Assembly (NCBI GenBank): GCA_006384855.1
Contig: VCJN01000308.1
Span: 434,001 to 498,000, forward strand
Length of the DNA: 64,000 nt
Direction of reading: 5' to 3'
Source of the DNA: Tetraselmis striata
Taxonomy: Eukaryota; Chlorophyta; Chlorodendrophyceae; Chlorodendrales; Chlorodendraceae
The notes under the pieces were generated by a model, which ran no database searches, had not been told where the DNA came from, and worked only from the letters and a program-made list of their open reading frames with translations. This document shows positions 15,575-27,700 of this stretch, piece by piece. How positions within the stretch are numbered: the first letter of the stretch is position 1; the number at the start of each line of letters is the position of its first letter. The position numbers and the translations under genes were made by a program.

Positions 15575-16577
15575 GCAGCTCCCAGCGCCGCCCGCAGATT
15601 TAAGGGCACACAGGGCCATGAGGCGGCGGGACGCCCCATTCCTTGGCGATGTGTCCCGCACGGGGCCTGGCGCTCCTGCTGATTCCCATGCAAAGGAACC
15701 CTTCCCCGGAATCGCTATCAACCATCTGACAACACTCCAAGGGCGGCCAACTCCCCCCATCGCCCCGCTCTGCATTGTCATGTTGTGTTCATCCAGAAGG
15801 AACATGTACTAGGTGGGAACTGCCAAGTCGGGGAGGTCGTAATTTATTTTCTATTTATCTATCTTCCGATGTCAGCTCGCCCTGCCCCCTTGAGCACTCC
15901 AGCCCTGCCAGGAAGTTGCATGGCATGGATGCTCAGGGGCCTGCTCCTGGTGCCGGTAGGGGCATCCGGCAGCAATGCCTGCCGGAAAGCAGGTCCAGGT
16001 CTATCCCGGTGACAGCCCTGTTAGACCTCGCCCGCCGCCGCACCACCAGCGGCCGGGCGCTATCTGCCCCGCGGAAAGTTGGCATTCCGCAGTTGGGCAG
16101 TGACGTGCCCTCTTACAGTACCCTGAAGCACCGGTGCGCAGATATGCTCCTGACATAATGTCCAGATGAGGATGCCGCCGCGCACTGTGGCGTTGGGGTA
16201 GGAGTGGGGATAGTAGAGATGCCGACACTGCACTAAGAACAGTGCGAATGAGAATCCGGGGCAGATGGCGCGGCACATCATACGACTGTGCACGGATGCA
16301 TCCGCTGCCAATTTGGCTGCTTCGCCCCCGCTATGCACACCTTTTGCACACAAGGAAGCGAGCTGCCGACCCGTATGATGTACTTGTACGCGCCAGTGTG
16401 AATACTTAACAAAGGCATGTTTACACATGCATACTCGGTTGCCATGCCCGAGGCGTTTGGAGGCAGAAACGTATCCACAGTGTGCTCGTGCATGCACTCA
16501 GCGGCGGTGCCCCAGCCGCGGCCCCACTGGCCACGGGGTGATTCCCCATGCGCACCCTTCACGCGCCGCTTCCTCGC
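15575..16577. other. intergenic between convergent genes, nothing recognised
   Basis: 3' flanks of the plus-strand gene ending at 15574 and the GNAT gene ending at 16578 on the other strand. No further feature seen. Confidence 0.5.
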
Positions 16578-18087
16578 TCACTGCTTGAGCCACCGGTCCT
16601 TCTTCAGCATGTTGCGCTCGATGGTGGAGGAGTGCGCCATGCAGGTGAGGCGGTCGTTGGCGGCCAGGCGAGCGACCAGGGTGCCCCAAAACACCTCGGG
16701 CTTCAGCGGCCGCGGCACCTCCTGCGGCATGCGCAGCCGCTGTGTTCAGAGTTCCGGGCGCAATGCACTAGCGAACCGCCCACTGATCGCTCCCAGGACC
16801 GGCATGCCCCCGACAGGCTGTGAATGCACCTCAGCGGGGATTTCCCGAAACCCGAGGCGCTCGTAGAACGGCACAGACGAGCCGATGGTGATGAGGCAGA
16901 GGTTCTTGCCCTCCGCCCTGCGGGTCAGCTCCCTCACAACCGCGCTGCAGCAGGCCAGCCGGCGGTCGGGGTCAGCCGCCGCGCGGGGTGGACAGCTCTG
17001 CAAGGCACCTCACGGGGCAGCGCACGAGTTCCCATAGAGCCACCGCCATCCTGGCACGTGCGCACCTACCCACCCCCTTTCCCCGCCACTCTTTGGCCAC
17101 AACGAGCGACCCGAGCTCCACCAGCTCGCCCTGCATAGTGAGCAGATGAGTCCGTGGTGATGAGTCGCCGGGTCAGGAACTGCCGCGGGAACCTACTGCG
17201 CCGTCCGCAAGGTCACCCGACATGTTGCCATCATACATTGCTAGGAGAGCGGTTTCCGGCAGAGTGTATGGTTCGAGTACGGCGGCAGCAGCCCAGCAGG
17301 CATGCGGTGACATGTTGCGGCGGTGCATCGGGTGGCGATTGCCCCACGCTGCGCACCTCCCAGTTTGGCACCAGGCCAGCGCTCCGCACCAGCTGCCCTC
17401 GTAGGTCCGGCTTGTCCGCGAGGCAGGGCCACTCCTTGAGCTGGCCGAAGCCCACCAACTCCCCTGTGGCCGCCTCCTCCGCCACCACAAAGCGCTCCAC
17501 TCGCAGCCCTGCGGAAGCGCCGGAGGAGCGCATTCTGGGCGTTGGCTGCCAAATCTCAAATGGGTAATGCATCCCGAGATTATACGCCTGCGAAGAATGC
17601 AGCACTTAATCCGCATAGAAATGGGAATATACCTATAAACAAAATACACACGTCTGTGTAAAGATAAAAGGGAGTATAAAGTCGATTAGCAATATATGTG
17701 GCCGCTCTGCTGTCGTTCGCGCCTCCCGCGCGGAGGCTCACCGAGGGGGTTCATCTTCTCGGAAAACACAGCGCCAGCAATGAGCCCGAGGTCCGGCTCC
17801 CGCCCAGGACGCAGCCGCACGCCCGCTGGAAGCTTCCCTCCCACCCGACCGTCGCCGCCATCAACTGCTCGCGGGATAACGCTGGCCCGCAGGTAGCCCG
17901 CTCGGGGCGCGCTGCACGGGCGCAGCACGCGCGGGGTCGCCTTCGCCACGCAGCTGGGCAGCCGAGCCAGATTTGTGGGGCGATGGGATGGGTGCAGCTG
18001 AGGTTGGGTCGCGAGGGTGCTCAGGTATGGCGCTCTGCCGACATACGTCCCGGGGTGGGTGGCCCCGATCAAGCCGGTGCGGGGCAT
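16578..18087 (-). CDS. GNAT-family N-acetyltransferase, probably plastid-targeted
   Basis: GNAT enzymes move an acetyl group from acetyl-CoA to an amine. Five minus-strand exons fit. 18087 to about 17746 is an Arg/Ser/Ala/Pro-rich, acid-poor N-terminus like a chloroplast transit peptide, ending MNPLG. The second runs from about 17589 to 17352. The third, about 17132-17066, holds ELGSLVVAKEWRGKGVG. Then 16944-16830 starts with SAVVRELTRRAEGKNLCL and holds SVPFYERLGFREIP, and 16721-16578 ends KKDRWLKQ. Joining the third and fourth gives RGKGVGSAVV, the RxxGxG/A acetyl-CoA loop (motif A), and YERLGF is the usual motif B end. Phases agree for the last three exons. Plants carry plastid GNATs that acetylate protein N-termini and lysines; membership in that set is inference. 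The substrate cannot be read from the sequence. Confidence 0.8.
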
Positions 18088-18372
18088 GCCGCTGCCGTAT
18101 GGCGGGCGGGGGCGGGGGCGGGGTGGAAAGGGGGGCGGTATTCGAGGCGAGTGAGGCTACGAGTCGTACCGCTCGGCAGGATACCGGCACCGGATAGGTT
18201 GATAGCGGAGTGCAGGGCGGCAGATGAAACAGAGGTCGGGGGGGGGGGGGCGGGGAATAGGGTACTGCCCTGTGCCCAGTGAGTTGCGGCGAGAGGGTCC
18301 TGCAAGCGGCGCTGCAGCAAACGACAGAGCAGTAATTATGGGCTTGGTCACACGGGGTAGAGTCGGGCGAAG

Positions 18373-18582
18373 GCAAGGCAGTACAGTAACAGTAAACTTC
18401 GCCCCGAGGCATCGGCCGAAGCCGCCCCAGCCCCAGCATTTGACCTCTTGCGCCAACTGCAGTCGTAGGTCCGGCGTGCCCGTATATCCGTACGCGAGAG
18501 GTCCCGATATCGATTCCGCCGATGTATTTTCGGCAATATCGTCCCGACGTGTCCTGGTTTACCCGGTTGATGCAAGGCAGTA
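18373..18582 (-). mobile_element. tRNA-derived SINE copy with inverted 5' half (twin-priming-like)
   Basis: The 3' half of the SINE seen at 35.7, 55.3 and 60.7 kb is present on the minus strand (18474-18384). It is joined head to head to its 5' half in plus orientation (18475-18571), and about 48 bases of the middle are lost at the join. An 11-bp duplication, GCAAGGCAGTA, flanks the whole (18373-18383 and 18572-18582), so the rearrangement arose during one insertion. A 5' inversion with a small internal deletion is the hallmark of twin priming by a LINE machinery. Confidence 0.85.
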
Positions 18583-19228
18583 ATCCTGCTTGTGCTCGTC
18601 CGATTTAATCTCCTGGTTTAGCTGCCGATTCCCCGGAAAATCGGGGGGAGGGGGGATTTTTATTCAGGGAACTTTTTTTCGGGAACGAAACAGTACATAA
18701 AGCGCAAGCTCACAACCGCACATGAGTAAACGCGCGACCACGCGCCCCTGCGCGCTGCCAAGCACGCACGCTATCATAAATTGTGCCCGCAGCAGCCGCC
18801 GTATCTCCCCCCTTATCCACCGCCCAACAGCCCCAGGCATCATCCCTGCCCCGTGATGGAGGACAACAACGAGGACGAGGCGAGGCCATCTTGGCGCCCC
18901 TCGCTGCCACAAGTCCGCATGGCCACTTTTGATCATCGTCTCAGTTAAGTGGGACGACGCATCCCTCGGCAAGGCTGTCGTGCTTGCCTTGACCCCCGAT
19001 CGGATGGAGCAGGACATGGGGCAAAGTGACAACGAGTGACCGCGACATCGAGTGACAGTGACGGCGAGATAGCAGTGACAACGAGCAACAAAGTGACATC
19101 GAGCAGTGACAACGAGCAACGAGCAACAAGTAAACTGTAGGTCGTGAGGGCGGCCGGGAAGGTTAGAGGCGTAGCCACATCAACACGTATACATGTATAT
19201 AGCATGTATATAATTATAATTGTGGTTT

Positions 19229-20160
19229 AGGCTACATTTCATTTTCGGCCGCGTACCCGCAATCACAAATTTTCGTACGGGTACTATAATTCCCGTAAGA
19301 ACCGCAAATTCGACATGTTTACGGTTGCGGCCGGCACCGTGAAATGCGACGTCCCAGTATCCGCCGCAACCGCAGACCTCGCCCTCCTCATCCCATTCGT
19401 CCTCGCCGCCGCCGTCCTCGTCCTCGTCCTCATCCTCATCCTCATCCTCGTGCTCCTCATCGTTGTCCTCGGTGCTCTCGCTCAATGTTGCCCCGCACAA
19501 CGCGGTCAGCTGACCCACCTCCAGGCCCAACTTGCTCTTTGTTCTCCTCGTCCACCCAGAAGTCGTCGTCATCCATGCCCGTAGCGACTGGAAGCGGGGC
19601 TTGCGGCCGCGGCGGCGCGGGCGGGGGGGGGGGGGGGGGGGGGGTTGGTGGCCATCGCGAACAATCGCTTGGGAGTGTTGTAGCCTGAGCACCCAACACG
19701 GCACGATGTGGGCTGACGGCTGGCAGAGGAGCCAAGCCAGTGACATTTGACCGCACCCCCTCAGTCATGTGAGTTCAAACGTTCAAACGGGCCCAGCATC
19801 AGCTCGCCATGGCGCCCGGCGGGCTGTTGCCGGGCCGAGCAGCAAGCAAGGCGCCGCTTGGCCCCCACAACCCTGTGCGGCCGGCATGTACATTGCACTG
19901 ACCATGTGTATTCTGCGTAAAGTATTACTTCGATTTACGGCTCAGTGAGCCAGATTTAGGGCGGTCGTAAATATTGCGATATTTGCGACCAGCGAGGCCA
20001 ACCGCAAATCCTGGAGCCGCAAATCCGCATGTTTACGGTTACGGCTCAATGATACAACTCCGTGTTAAGCGATTACGACTACTCGCGAGCCGCAACCGTA
20101 AATTCGTACCGGGTACCCCTACGATTATCTGCGATTACAGCCGAAAATGAAATGTAGCCT
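19229..20160. mobile_element. 932-bp element with 21-bp perfect terminal inverted repeats
   Basis: The ends are AGGCTACATTTCATTTTCGG plus one more base (19229-19249) and its exact reverse complement (20140-20160). Imperfect similarity continues inward, with words such as ACGGTTGCGG and CCGCAAATC recurring in both arms. The interior has a CTCATC-type trinucleotide tract (19428-19450), a G run (19621-19643) and a short acidic frame on the minus strand (MDDDDFWVDEENKEQVG), but no transposase. It looks like a non-autonomous inverted-repeat or foldback transposon. I see no target duplication at the outermost bases, so the exact ends may differ slightly. Confidence 0.75.
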
Positions 20161-20583
20161 TGCATGTTTGGCGCTCTAGATGGTCTGTTCTCATTGCACT
20201 GCACTCGTAGCTATAGCACTTGCAACAATCATGCGCAGGAGGCATTAACAAAGGAAACATGCTTAAATGTCCCATAGCAGTACTTTACACATTAGTGGAC
20301 TTCCCTAGCAAACAAAGTGCGCAAGCCGCAATATCATGGGGGGGGGGGGGGGGGGGAATCAGAAAATCACATCGGGAGAGCCTTACTGCAGGCGGTCCAG
20401 TTCAGTCTCACATAGCGTCAATATTCAAAATTTTCACATTCCGGAGATGAACTTTGCCACAGCCAACGCATCGTCAGCTCGAAGATGCTTGAGAGTACCG
20501 CTAACCCAATGTACCAATAGCGACTACGAGCATGGTACTACCTACGGATGCGAATAACAAAAAGGTCAAGAACAAATCCACCG

Positions 20584-21500
20584 CTAAAAACATGAAAGAT
20601 CAACACAAGCCTCATAAAAGCGGCCGCGGCATCCCGCACGAGGCGGGATGGATGAGTGACGTGCGCCATGTAGAGAGTCCGAGCCACGCGGGCACATGAT
20701 GCGTTGTGCAGCTTCGGCAACGGGATGGCGGGCGAATATGAGCCGTCTGATGAGGCAGCGAGCACGCTCTCGTCGAGCCGCCACCAAGCTTAGTTGCCCG
20801 AGATAATCTCTTGCGAGTAAGGCGTCTTGGTGAGCCCAGGTGGTGCACCGAGTGCCTCGCGATGAGAGCGCACCCCGATCCGCGGCCAAGCATGCGATAG
20901 CTCGCACCCTGTGGCGCACCCCCTTGCTCACCTCACCCAAAGTGCAGAAGACCATGCCCGTGTATATTCCGACATGTCTAGGATGTCTCGAAGTGGGCCC
21001 TTGTGTCCCGGCTCCGTGTTATGCCACGCCGCATCCCGCATTGTCACCCCCCGTTGCATGTCACCCAACAGGGAGTGCTCATATTGATCCACATCCGTGG
21101 CTCGGGGCACCACAGTGTAATTGACATTCCATCGCACTAACTCATGTAGCGTGGGTTTCAAGCTCCGGGAAACATAGCTCCCCGTCACGACGTTGACGGC
21201 CTAGAGGGAGAGCTCCGCCTCCGGCACCACGTCATTGAGTTCATCCATGGGTACGGTGTTGCCGAGAGGCACTGCGTGCCGAAACAAGTCATCCACCTTG
21301 CGGCGAATAGCTATGCCCATATCATGAACATAGTGATCGCAAAAGGCGTCAGCGATAGTATCGTCGGTGTTTGTACGCGCCAGTGAGCGTCTCCAAGTGC
21401 CGGCAGGTTCATTATATAGCGCGTCGCCATGGAGGTCGACAGTGACGGGGTTGTGCTCTGTCGAGGGTAGAGTGATTTGGCTCCAAACCACCGGGGCCAA
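20584..21500 (-). CDS. possible coding fragments, unidentified
   Basis: Two consecutive minus-strand frames, 21500-21201 and 21188-20928, look protein-like (RTNTDDTIADAFCDHYVHD; HELVRWNVNYTVVPRATDVD) and are followed by a weaker one (20955-20584). They stop next to the left end of the 12-kb inverted-repeat element. They could be the remains of a gene or of a retroelement into which that element inserted. No family is recognised. Confidence 0.3.
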
Positions 21501-21524
21501 TCAGCATGGGCTCAGCAGTAAGGA

Positions 21525-21558
21525 GTACAACAGTAATGCAACCTATTTTGCCCCGAGG
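21525..21558 (+). repeat. left terminal inverted repeat of the 12-kb element
   Basis: Starts GTACAACAGTAATGCAACC and matches the reverse complement of 33717-33750 at 30 of 34 positions. Just inside, GGGACAAAT (21681-21689) and GGGACAAAA (21760-21768) repeat a word found in the element's internal arrays. Confidence 0.85.
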
Positions 21559-21798
21559 CACGCGGTGCATTGTGGTTAGGTCTAAATTAGGGTTTGGGGG
21601 CAGCAGTGGGATTGCAAGCTAATATGAATGCCGGTTGGTTCATTTTGTGCCAAGTCGGGGAAACCAATTCCGTCCAAGCAGGGACAAATCAAAAGAGTGA
21701 AGGAAACGGGATGGTTACAAGTAGTTTGCGCCGTCGGGGGCTGAAACTCTGTCAAAGCCGGGACAAAACATATGAGCGGCTAATTTTGCGGAATTGTA

Positions 21799-24700
21799 CT
21801 ACGTATCATCATCTTCGATCACATAATCCCCTCGGCGCTCTGCCGCCTCTTGCCTCCTCTTCTCCGCCGCTACACGCTCTAACTGCTCCTCAAACTCGGT
21901 CATTGGATGGGGTAGACCCGGCCACTTCTCGAAGTCAGTTGGACGCAGTTGTTGAGTCTCGTCCCATGGCTTCTCTTTGAACCATGAGGTCATCCTGGAC
22001 TTCATCCCAGCGATTTGCGTCTTCTGGTTGTCAATGAGGATAATCTTCAAGTTCCTGTGTGTGAACGAGTAGGTATGATCCATATGGTCCCACCACACGG
22101 AAAAGGCCGCAGCGACCTGGAAAAGGCGTGGCAAACCGCACAACGCGTTAATTTTTTTTGTTGATCCCATTAAGACACTCACCCGGGTTGCACCCCTCAC
22201 GCACCGCGGTTGTCCCGGTTCCGGCTGTGACGTCGACGATTGTTGTCCCGTCTGTTGCCGCCATCTTAAGGTGCTTGGCGAAGAGAGCGATAGGCTTTTG
22301 GTACTTGTTCACCGTCTGTCTGTTCTCGTCCTTCAATTTCGAATTGTCTTTGAAGTGGCCCAATATGATGGATGTAGAGAACCTGGAAAGGCACAACCGG
22401 CTTAGCGAGTAAATAAATACAAGCCGGCTATTTTCCACGGATCAAATCTCACCTTCGGGGATCATCGAAACGGATGTTGTCAGCTATGATGCTTGGCGGG
22501 GGCTTCCTGACGTAGAGGTAGTACTCAGCGTCGTGACGCAGAGAGCTGCCCATCTTCATCCCGCAATCCTTGGCCCAAGTCAGGACGTGATAGATGAGGT
22601 CCTCAGCTTGTTTTTGAACGGTTGTGATTGCGGATCCAAGTTGCTGGTCCGAGAGGTGAATGAAGAAATGGCACCCATAGAGAGCAGTGTGGACGTCAGA
22701 AGATCCAGTCAGGATATTGAACTGCCTGCGCGGGGGAAAAATCGGGAATGAGATAAATGAAAGCACAGTCATCTACGCACCGGGGTTGTGGGGGTTGTCT
22801 TGCCTGGCGAAAGCAAACACGTCGTTGAAGTCGTCCGTGCCCCACGCAGCATCCTTCGAGTCCCATGTGTGCGAACCAGCTCCGGCAATGAACACTGTTG
22901 CCTTTCTGGCACGAATTGCCGACATGGCGTCCGCGACGAATTGTTTTGTCGCGGGAGCCTTAAAGTTCCCCTCCACAATGCAAGTCTTGCAAAGCTCCGT
23001 GTTCAACCACACCTTCTCATCCTTGTCGACCCCTTCTCTCTTGGGCATCACCGGAAGTTCCTCGGCCTGTGCGTATTAGAAAACAGATTTGGGTTAATGG
23101 CTCACAACGAAAATTCAGAAGAGCATTTGTGGTCGCACAAGATCTTAGTTACCTTCATCGATATCCACAGCTCATTAGAAACATTCGGAGCGGAAACCGC
23201 GATAAGCTCCGGCGCACATGCGAGAAGAGCAAACTCTATGAAGAAGGAGATGACCAAGTCCGGCATCTGATTCTTGATGCGATACGCCTCACTCTTGATG
23301 GTGGTGTTGGTGGCCGCGATATGCTCTCGAACCGGTAGTGGTGTGAGACAATCGGCGGATTTCATGTCCCCCCATCTGGCAGGAGGGGTCAGCAAGACCA
23401 TCAAAGGACCGGAGCGATGAGCACCTTTGAACAAATCCTGGAACTTTCTGGGGAAGCCTGTTGGGCCGAGGTCATCAACCTTGGCTCGGAACTTTGATGG
23501 CGTCAAGGCGAGCGGCCGCTTGGTCATCCGACACTTTGTCTTGCACATCCCAATCGATGATGTGGTCCGAGAGATATTTCCCCCAATTCCTGGCCGGTTC
23601 GTCCGGCGTCAGCAGTTGGATTGTCTCCCTGCCCTTTGCCGTGCCAATAGCATTCATGAGCTTGATGCTTGCTCGACGCAAGAGATCGCGAAACCTCCAG
23701 GTCTCAATCATCGCGAGCCACTCCGCGTTGGTGTGCGTGACAGCCATGGGGCCATCGTCGCCGGCATGCTTAATGTCATCCACCAGCTCGTAGAGGCTCG
23801 GGGTCACACTGTGCTCGCCTTGGATGAGCAGTCCAACCACCAGGTACATCTGGCCCACAGGGAGATCCGCGCTGTCGCTCTGCTTGGCAAGAGACGGCTC
23901 GTCTAGCCAGGGCGCATGGGGTCCAAAGCCAACATCCTGGGTCGAAAAACAAACTTCAGTACGGAGAAAGACATGTTAGTATTCCATGTGATTAAGACAC
24001 TGGGGTCGGTCACAACTTACCTCCATGAGTGCGACTCGGAAGTGAGCTCTGTCTTTGCCGAAGCCGTACTTCTTATTATCGAGGATTGCATTGATAGGCT
24101 TCCGAATTGCTTCGTAAACTTGCTCACTTCCTTCTGGGTGAGTTGCCTGCCGGAATTGAGGCGCTTGACTCTATCGAGTTCTTGCTTGTAGTACACAAAC
24201 AGGTCTCCGAGTTTGGTTATGGCTTCGTCCCATCCTCGAACCCCGAGGTCCACATGCCGGTAGGCTTCAGAAATCTGCTCAAGGGGCTCAAAAACACTGC
24301 GCAAATCATTTGTCAGAATCTAGCAGCATTAACAACACGATAAATTTTCATCATGTACGCAGCTCACCGTTGTGGGCGCGAACAGAGGTCAATCAAATTT
24401 GAGAACTCGCTGCTCTTCTCATCTTTGATGCCGATCTTCTCAAGTTCAACTTGAAGAACTTCAGACTTCTTGAACTCCTTCACTACCCTGATTTGCGGGA
24501 GTGCCCTAAAGCCGGGGCGATTTGCATCCTGTTCTGCATACCAGCTCTCGAAACATCTGCGAAGGTTCTGCAGAAACAATTGCACCGATTTCCAAATTCC
24601 GAACGATTTTACCTCGATGACAAACCGTTTCGTCCCGCTGATGACAGACCGTTTCGTCCCGCTGATGACAGACCGTTTCGTCCCACTGATGACAGACCGT

Positions 24701-27700
24701 TTCGTCCCACTGATGACAGACCGTTTCGTCCCGCTGATGACAAACCGTTTCGTCCCACTGATGATAGACCGTTTCGTCCCACTGATGACATACCGTTTCG
24801 TCCCGCTGATGACAAAACGTTTCGTCCCGCTGATGACAGACCGTTTCGTCCCACTGATGACAAACCGTTTCGTCCCACTGATGACAAACCGTTTTGTCCC
24901 ATTGATGACAGAACGTTTCGTCCCACTGATGACAAACCGTTTCGTCCCACTGATGACAAACCGTTTCGTCCCGCTGATGACAGACCGTTTCGTCCCACTG
25001 TGACATATGTTTAACCCGCTAACGAAGAACGACTTTTGTCACACTTTACGCCTATTTGCTGCCACGGTCAGCTTAATTATAATTTGGGAGAATGGGGCAC
25101 TCACCAGGAGTTTGTGCATCGACGTGTCTCCCACGACGGTGTGACCCGCCTCGTTGAGCTTCATAGACATGTAGCGGCAGACTTCCGGCGAGAGGCCGAT
25201 GTACATCTTAGCCGACGTGAGGTGGATGCCTTTGTTGGCTTTGTAGATTTCCGGGTAGTTTTCTTTCACCATGCGCTTCGCCTCCCGTCTGTGGCTGCCG
25301 TCGATGTTGGCTTGACGCGCATTGTAGTACCTAAGAAAATCGATGATGACGTCGATCTCTGGCTTGTAGGAACTTGAATCCGCCAACCTCGGGTTCTCCC
25401 CGCCTTCGTGTGCTGCGACTAGCTCCTTGAAGTTGGCCATGGTCTGAGCGAGGGGCTCGAACTCATCGGAGAAAAATCTTTCTTAGGGACTACAGGAAAG
25501 GACACCGAGAAATTCTCGGCGGACAGGGAAGGATTCCTCTGAATAACAAATGCAAGAAATGGATGTCAGTAAGTTGCATTGTGTATTGATTACCGGATAG
25601 GTACAACAGGTCGCGATAGGCTTTTACCTTGTAGCTTTGCGCCACCATATTGCAGTCTTGCAGCTTTGGGGAACGGAATTCAAATTCCGGCGGCGGAGCG
25701 ACGAACTTATCGGATATGAAGCTGAAAATGTGAGGCAGCCCCGTATCCTTGTCGACGAGGAGGTTGACTGTCGGCGTATAGCGTGTTGATGTCGCCACCG
25801 TGAGATGTCTTCACCTCTGGATCAGCAATCTCGACTCTGAGGTGGCCGTAAGAGATCCAGTCGACGGCACCGGTGTTGTGGAAGCCATTCAAGGCCGGCG
25901 GGACGGCCAACGTGTTGACGTATGGAAGCGCGTTCTTAAAATCCTTGTCAATGTTGGCCAAGTCATTGATGTAAATCTGACCAGACGCGAAACCTGTCAG
26001 CGCCTGAGCCAGCACATTGCGCTCGACCAAAGTCCATTCGTAGTAAGACTGGAACCGCGGCTGGAAGGAGAGTGGCGGTTGGATCGCGTGGAGTAGCAAC
26101 CTCTCAAAGCTGACATCGATCCTGAACTCCTTGTGCACTGTCAAGCGATAAGGTTCAAGGGAGATCTGCGGTAACAAGCATAAGAATATTAATACTTATT
26201 GAAACACGACATTGACACGAATTCAGACATCATGTAAGCTTTACTCACCTCGTAGTTTCCGGCCGAGTCCAGCTCGACGTCCTTGATCTTTCCGATACAC
26301 GCGAGAAGTGGCCCCTCCGGATCATCGAAAAAGTCCTTGCCAGTCAACAGGCTCGCCTTGTGCAATTCGATGTACAAATAGATCTCTACCTCAGCACTTG
26401 CGTTCTTGAACCAGTGGATAGTCCAGCTCCTTGAGGTAAAGTCGCTGTAGGAGTCATCTTCTTGGGACCCGTCCCTCTCGTCAAAGAAGTCGTCGTAAGA
26501 GGCGACCGTCATCAGCTTTGTCTTCCTCTCGGGTCCAGGAGTGTCGGTGATGTCGAGAGCTTGCTTACGCTTCTCTGCCGCCCGTTGCCTCTGTTCTTCC
26601 TCTGTGCCGAAGACCTCTTCATCCGTGCACATACTGAGGAATTCAGGAACCCTTCTCGGAGCCTCGGCAATAGGGGCTCGAGAACCAGAGGCTCCAGAAC
26701 CAGACGCTTGCCCGGTAGTCGGCGCTGGAGTCTCGAGCTCGGCCTCTGGCTCCGGGTCAAGCCGAGTGGGCTCGGGCTCCGGCTCGGGCTCCGGCTCCAT
26801 CTGAGTGGGCTCTGTTTCAGGCTCCGGCTCGGGCTCCGGCTCCGGCTCAGTGTGCTCTATTTCAGGCTCAGGCTCTGTTTCCGGTACTTGAGATGGGCCT
26901 TTAGACAAAGAAGAGCCTTGATTCGGGGAACCTGTAAAGAATGAGTAGAGAGTACTCAACACACCTCCAGTGGGCGTCACGATTAACTACTGAACGGTAT
27001 CGCCATACACCATCAAAGCCAAGCGTAATTTTTCTTACCTGGGGATCCCGATTTACCAGCTGCTTCCGACGCGGTTGCCTGCGCCAATTTACGACCTGTT
27101 GGAACGTCAGATAACTCATTGACGAGAAAGTAATCGAAGGGAGTGAGAAGGCAGGGATTGATACTTTCAGTCACAATTACCTGGAGTCACAATCGTCTCT
27201 GAAACCTTTTCTTTTCCCTTGGATTCCTTTGAAGCTTGAGTCGCTACTGGCTCATGTGCGCGTCCTTTCGAACCTGTCAACACACATGATTTCAAACAAT
27301 GTAAATATGACACAGTGCACTCACAAAGGCAGGGATTGATACTTTCAGTCACGATTACCTGGAGTCACAATCATCTCTGAAACCTTTTCTTTCCCCTTGG
27401 ATTCCTTTGAAGCTTTAGTCGGTACTGGCTCATGTGCGCGTCCTTTCGAACCTGTCAACACACATGATTTCAACCAATGTCAATATGATACAGTGCACTC
27501 ACAAAAATCATATGATTGGAGAGGCAAGGACCTGATTGATAGTAAGCTTGCATGAGTTTTTCGTAATCGATTAGCCTTCGCGCTGTCTGCATTTGAGCAT
27601 CTGAGAGGACTTGGCCGCTCTTGATTCGGGCCGTCAAAAGAGCGGCGGCCGATCTTTCTCCTTGCGAGTGCGTGCCGTAAATCGGCACTCTACCTCCTAA

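Noticed and set aside
19340-19600. Acidic protein rich in Glu-Asp on the minus strand
   Set aside because: It is a CTCATC/CTCGTC simple repeat inside an inverted-repeat element, with no supported start, splice site or domain.
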